Below the pieces are notes generated by a model. It did not search any database. It saw only the letters and a list, made by a program, of their open reading frames with translations, and was not told where the DNA came from. Below are positions 5,123 to 6,368 of a DNA stretch of 6,368 nucleotides, one piece after another (position 1 is the first letter of the stretch; each line of letters opens with the position of its first letter). Origin of the DNA: Reyranella sp. (GTDB lineage Bacteria > Pseudomonadota > Alphaproteobacteria > Reyranellales > Reyranellaceae); NCBI GenBank assembly GCA_030681635.1, contig JAUXRT010000142.1, positions 1-6,368 on the forward strand, read 5' to 3'. The position numbers and the translations under genes are program-made.

Positions 5123-5854
5123 ATGCCCCATTCTGGTTTCCTCGGCCTTCGCTCGCTGCTCTTCAATGTCGGCTGGTATGTCGGGTCGGCCGTGATCGCC
5201 ATCGTGGGCGTGCCGCTTCTGCTGGCGCCGCGGCGCTGGGTCGTGGCCTGGTCGCATTTCTGGATTCGCTTCTGCCTGGGCTGGCTGCGGCTGACCTGCC
5301 GCCTCACGCATCGCCTGGATGGTCTTGGCAACATGCCGGCCGGTCCGGTCATCATCGCGGCCAAGCATCAATCGACCTGGGAGACGCTGGCCTTCGCCCT
5401 GCTGTTTCCCAATGCGGCGATCATCCTGAAGCGCGAGCTGCTGTTCATTCCCGTCGTCGGCTGGGCGATGGCCCGGGCCGGTCACATCGGTGTCGAACGC
5501 GGCGACGGCGCCAAGGCGCTGCGTGGCCTGGTGCGGCAGGCCAAGGCGGCGCTGGCCGAGGGCCGCTCCATCCTGATCTACCCGGAAGGCACGCGGACGC
5601 CGGTCGGCTCCCAGCCGCCCTATCAAGTTGGCACCGCGGCGCTCTACCGCCAGCTCGGCGTGCCGGTCGTGCCGGTGGCGCTCAATTCCGGCCTCTTCTG
5701 GGGGCGGCGGAAATTCATCAAGTGGCCGGGTGTCATCGATGTCGAGGTTCTCCCGGCCATTCCCCCGGGGCTCGATCGGAAAACCTTCATGGCGACGTTG
5801 CGGGAACGCATCGAAGGCGCGACGGCACGGTTGGTCCAGAAAGCGCAGCAATAG
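5123..5854 (+). CDS. plsC: 1-acyl-sn-glycerol-3-phosphate acyltransferase (PlsC family)
   Basis: Inner-membrane enzyme that acylates lysophosphatidic acid to phosphatidic acid in phospholipid synthesis. With the start at 5123 it has 243 residues. A hydrophobic N-terminal segment (about 12-35) is the membrane anchor. Acyltransferase motif I is KHQSTWE (81-87): the catalytic His82 is present, but the usual HxxxxD aspartate is Glu87. HxxxxE is, as I recall, common in a proteobacterial subgroup. Later motifs are GVERGD (123-128), ILIYPEGTR (150-158) and the VPVVPVALNSG block. The frame is also open from an ATG at 5051, but codons 5051-5122 include TTA, CTA, AGG and ACA, unlike the GC-rich codons used afterwards, and that stretch holds inverted repeats, so it looks non-coding. 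A GTG at 5108 is another possible start. No clear Shine-Dalgarno precedes 5123. Confidence 0.92.
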   Translation: MPHSGFLGLRSLLFNVGWYVGSAVIAIVGVPLLLAPRRWVVAWSHFWIRFCLGWLRLTCRLTHRLDGLGNMPAGPVIIAAKHQSTWETLAFALLFPNAAIILKRELLFIPVVGWAMARAGHIGVERGDGAKALRGLVRQAKAALAEGRSILIYPEGTRTPVGSQPPYQVGTAALYRQLGVPVVPVALNSGLFWGRRKFIKWPGVIDVEVLPAIPPGLDRKTFMATLRERIEGATARLVQKAQQ

Positions 5855-5877
5855 GAACGAATAAGGAACAAAACCTG

Positions 5878-5906
5878 TTGATATCAATCGGTGCCGCGCT
5901 TACTTT
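5878..5906 (+). promoter_or_regulatory. Candidate nrdJ promoter with palindromic -35 region
   Basis: TTGATA (5878-5883) and TACTTT (5901-5906) are exactly 17 bases apart. The first matches the sigma-70 -35 consensus at five of six bases; the second matches the -10 consensus at three of six. TTGATATCAA (5878-5887) is a perfect 10-bp palindrome covering the -35 and could be an operator. The whole stretch is AT-richer than its surroundings. Transcription would start about six bases after TACTTT, at or next to the nrdJ ATG at 5913. Seen by eye only. Confidence 0.4.
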
Positions 5907-5912
5907 TTGTCG

Positions 5913-6368
5913 ATGGAATGGGCTCCGGTCTCCCAGCGCATCTGGGACATGAAATATCGCTTCCGCGACCCCTCCGGGCAGGCGGACGCCGATCTCGATG
6001 CCACGTGGTGGCGCGTGGCGCGGGCCCTTGCCGAGGTCGAGCGCGATCCCGAGCTTTGGGCCGGGCGCTTCCACGACGCGCTCCAGGGTTTCAAGTTCCT
6101 GCCGGCCGGCCGTGTGATTGCCGGCGCCGGCACCGGTCGCACGGTCACGCTCTTCAACTGCTTCGTCATGGGAACGATCGGCGACGACATGTCGTCGATC
6201 TTCGAGAACCTGCGCGAAGCCGCCCTCACCATGCAGCAGGGCGGCGGCATCGGGCACGATTTCTCGACCCTGCGCCCGCACGGCGCCCCGGTAATGGGCG
6301 TCGGTGCCGACGCCTCCGGTCCGCTGTCCTTCATGGATGTCTGGGATGCGATGTGCCGCACCATCATG
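5913..6368 (+). CDS. nrdJ: Adenosylcobalamin-dependent (class II) ribonucleotide reductase, N-terminal part
   Basis: Start of a class II ribonucleotide reductase, which makes deoxynucleotides using adenosylcobalamin instead of an oxygen-dependent radical subunit. 152 codons lie in the window and the frame runs off the right edge, so this is truncated by the window and not broken. Typical NrdJ features are PVSQRIWDMKYRF (5-17), FKFLPAGRVIAGAGT (60-74), LFNCFVM (80-86), where Cys83 should be one of the redox-active cysteines, and TMQQGGGIGHDFSTLRP (106-122). The full protein would be several hundred residues longer. ATG 5913 is chosen because family similarity begins within a few residues; a TTG two codons earlier (5907) is the only near alternative, and a stop at 5862-5864 closes the frame upstream. 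No Shine-Dalgarno is visible. It lies 58 nt after plsC on the same strand, probably with its own promoter. Confidence 0.94.
   Translation, partial: MEWAPVSQRIWDMKYRFRDPSGQADADLDATWWRVARALAEVERDPELWAGRFHDALQGFKFLPAGRVIAGAGTGRTVTLFNCFVMGTIGDDMSSIFENLREAALTMQQGGGIGHDFSTLRPHGAPVMGVGADASGPLSFMDVWDAMCRTIM

Noticed and set aside
5090..5887. A 265-codon open frame on the minus strand opposite plsC
   Set aside because: No family features, and plsC on the other strand has all acyltransferase motifs.
5873..5892. NrdR box at the palindrome upstream of nrdJ
   Set aside because: The central bases read GATATC and the flanks do not fit the ACACWATATATWGTGT-type consensus, so NrdR binding is not supported by sequence.
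5855..5912. A cobalamin riboswitch before nrdJ
   Set aside because: Only 58 bases separate plsC and nrdJ, far too short for the B12 aptamer, and no B12-box-like sequence is seen.
5878..5952. A short leader peptide from TTG at 5878, preceded by AAGGA
   Set aside because: It overlaps the nrdJ start in another frame, begins with a weak start codon inside the candidate promoter, and has no regulatory codon pattern.

Overview
The window reads as ordinary chromosomal DNA of a high-GC alphaproteobacterium. The third codon positions are GC-rich. A zinc-ribbon (MJ0042) membrane protein gene followed by hpt, a nearby plsC, and a class II (B12-dependent) ribonucleotide reductase are all familiar in Rhodospirillales and relatives. 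A Reyranella-like organism is a guess from general appearance, not a search result. No mobile element, CRISPR array, tRNA, rRNA or phage gene is visible.

Layout. (1) Positions 40-1133, minus strand: a two-gene repair operon, msrB then msrA, overlapping by four bases (ATGA). Both proteins carry export signals: MsrB a twin-arginine type and MsrA an ordinary Sec type. They look like a periplasmic pair that reduces the R and S forms of oxidised methionine. (2) Positions 1239-3747, plus strand: a tight three-gene operon of a short-chain dehydrogenase, a phytanoyl-CoA-dioxygenase-like Fe(II)/2-oxoglutarate oxygenase and a PuuE-like member of the polysaccharide deacetylase superfamily. Gaps are 1 and 3 nt. 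This is the least understood part and the best candidate for an uncharacterised pathway: oxygenase plus dehydrogenase plus probable C-N hydrolase acting on one unknown small molecule. (3) Positions 3784-5027, minus strand: an MJ0042 zinc-ribbon/DUF3426-like membrane protein overlapping hpt by four bases. It converges on the catabolic-looking operon across a 36-nt gap that holds a GC hairpin. (4) Positions 5123-5854, plus strand: a PlsC-type lysophosphatidate acyltransferase, divergent from the zinc-ribbon gene across a short region rich in inverted repeats. (5) From 5913 to the right edge, plus strand: the first 152 codons of nrdJ, adenosylcobalamin-dependent ribonucleotide reductase, cut by the window end.

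The window joins several independent small units: oxidative damage repair, a possible catabolic operon, purine salvage with an envelope protein, phospholipid synthesis, and deoxynucleotide synthesis. Nothing compels the view that they form one system. The most notable regulatory observations are possible leaderless starts for the dehydrogenase and nrdJ, and nested dyads between the zinc-ribbon gene and plsC. Positions 1-39 lie beyond the msrA stop and show nothing recognisable. There is no gene-free stretch longer than 300 bases.
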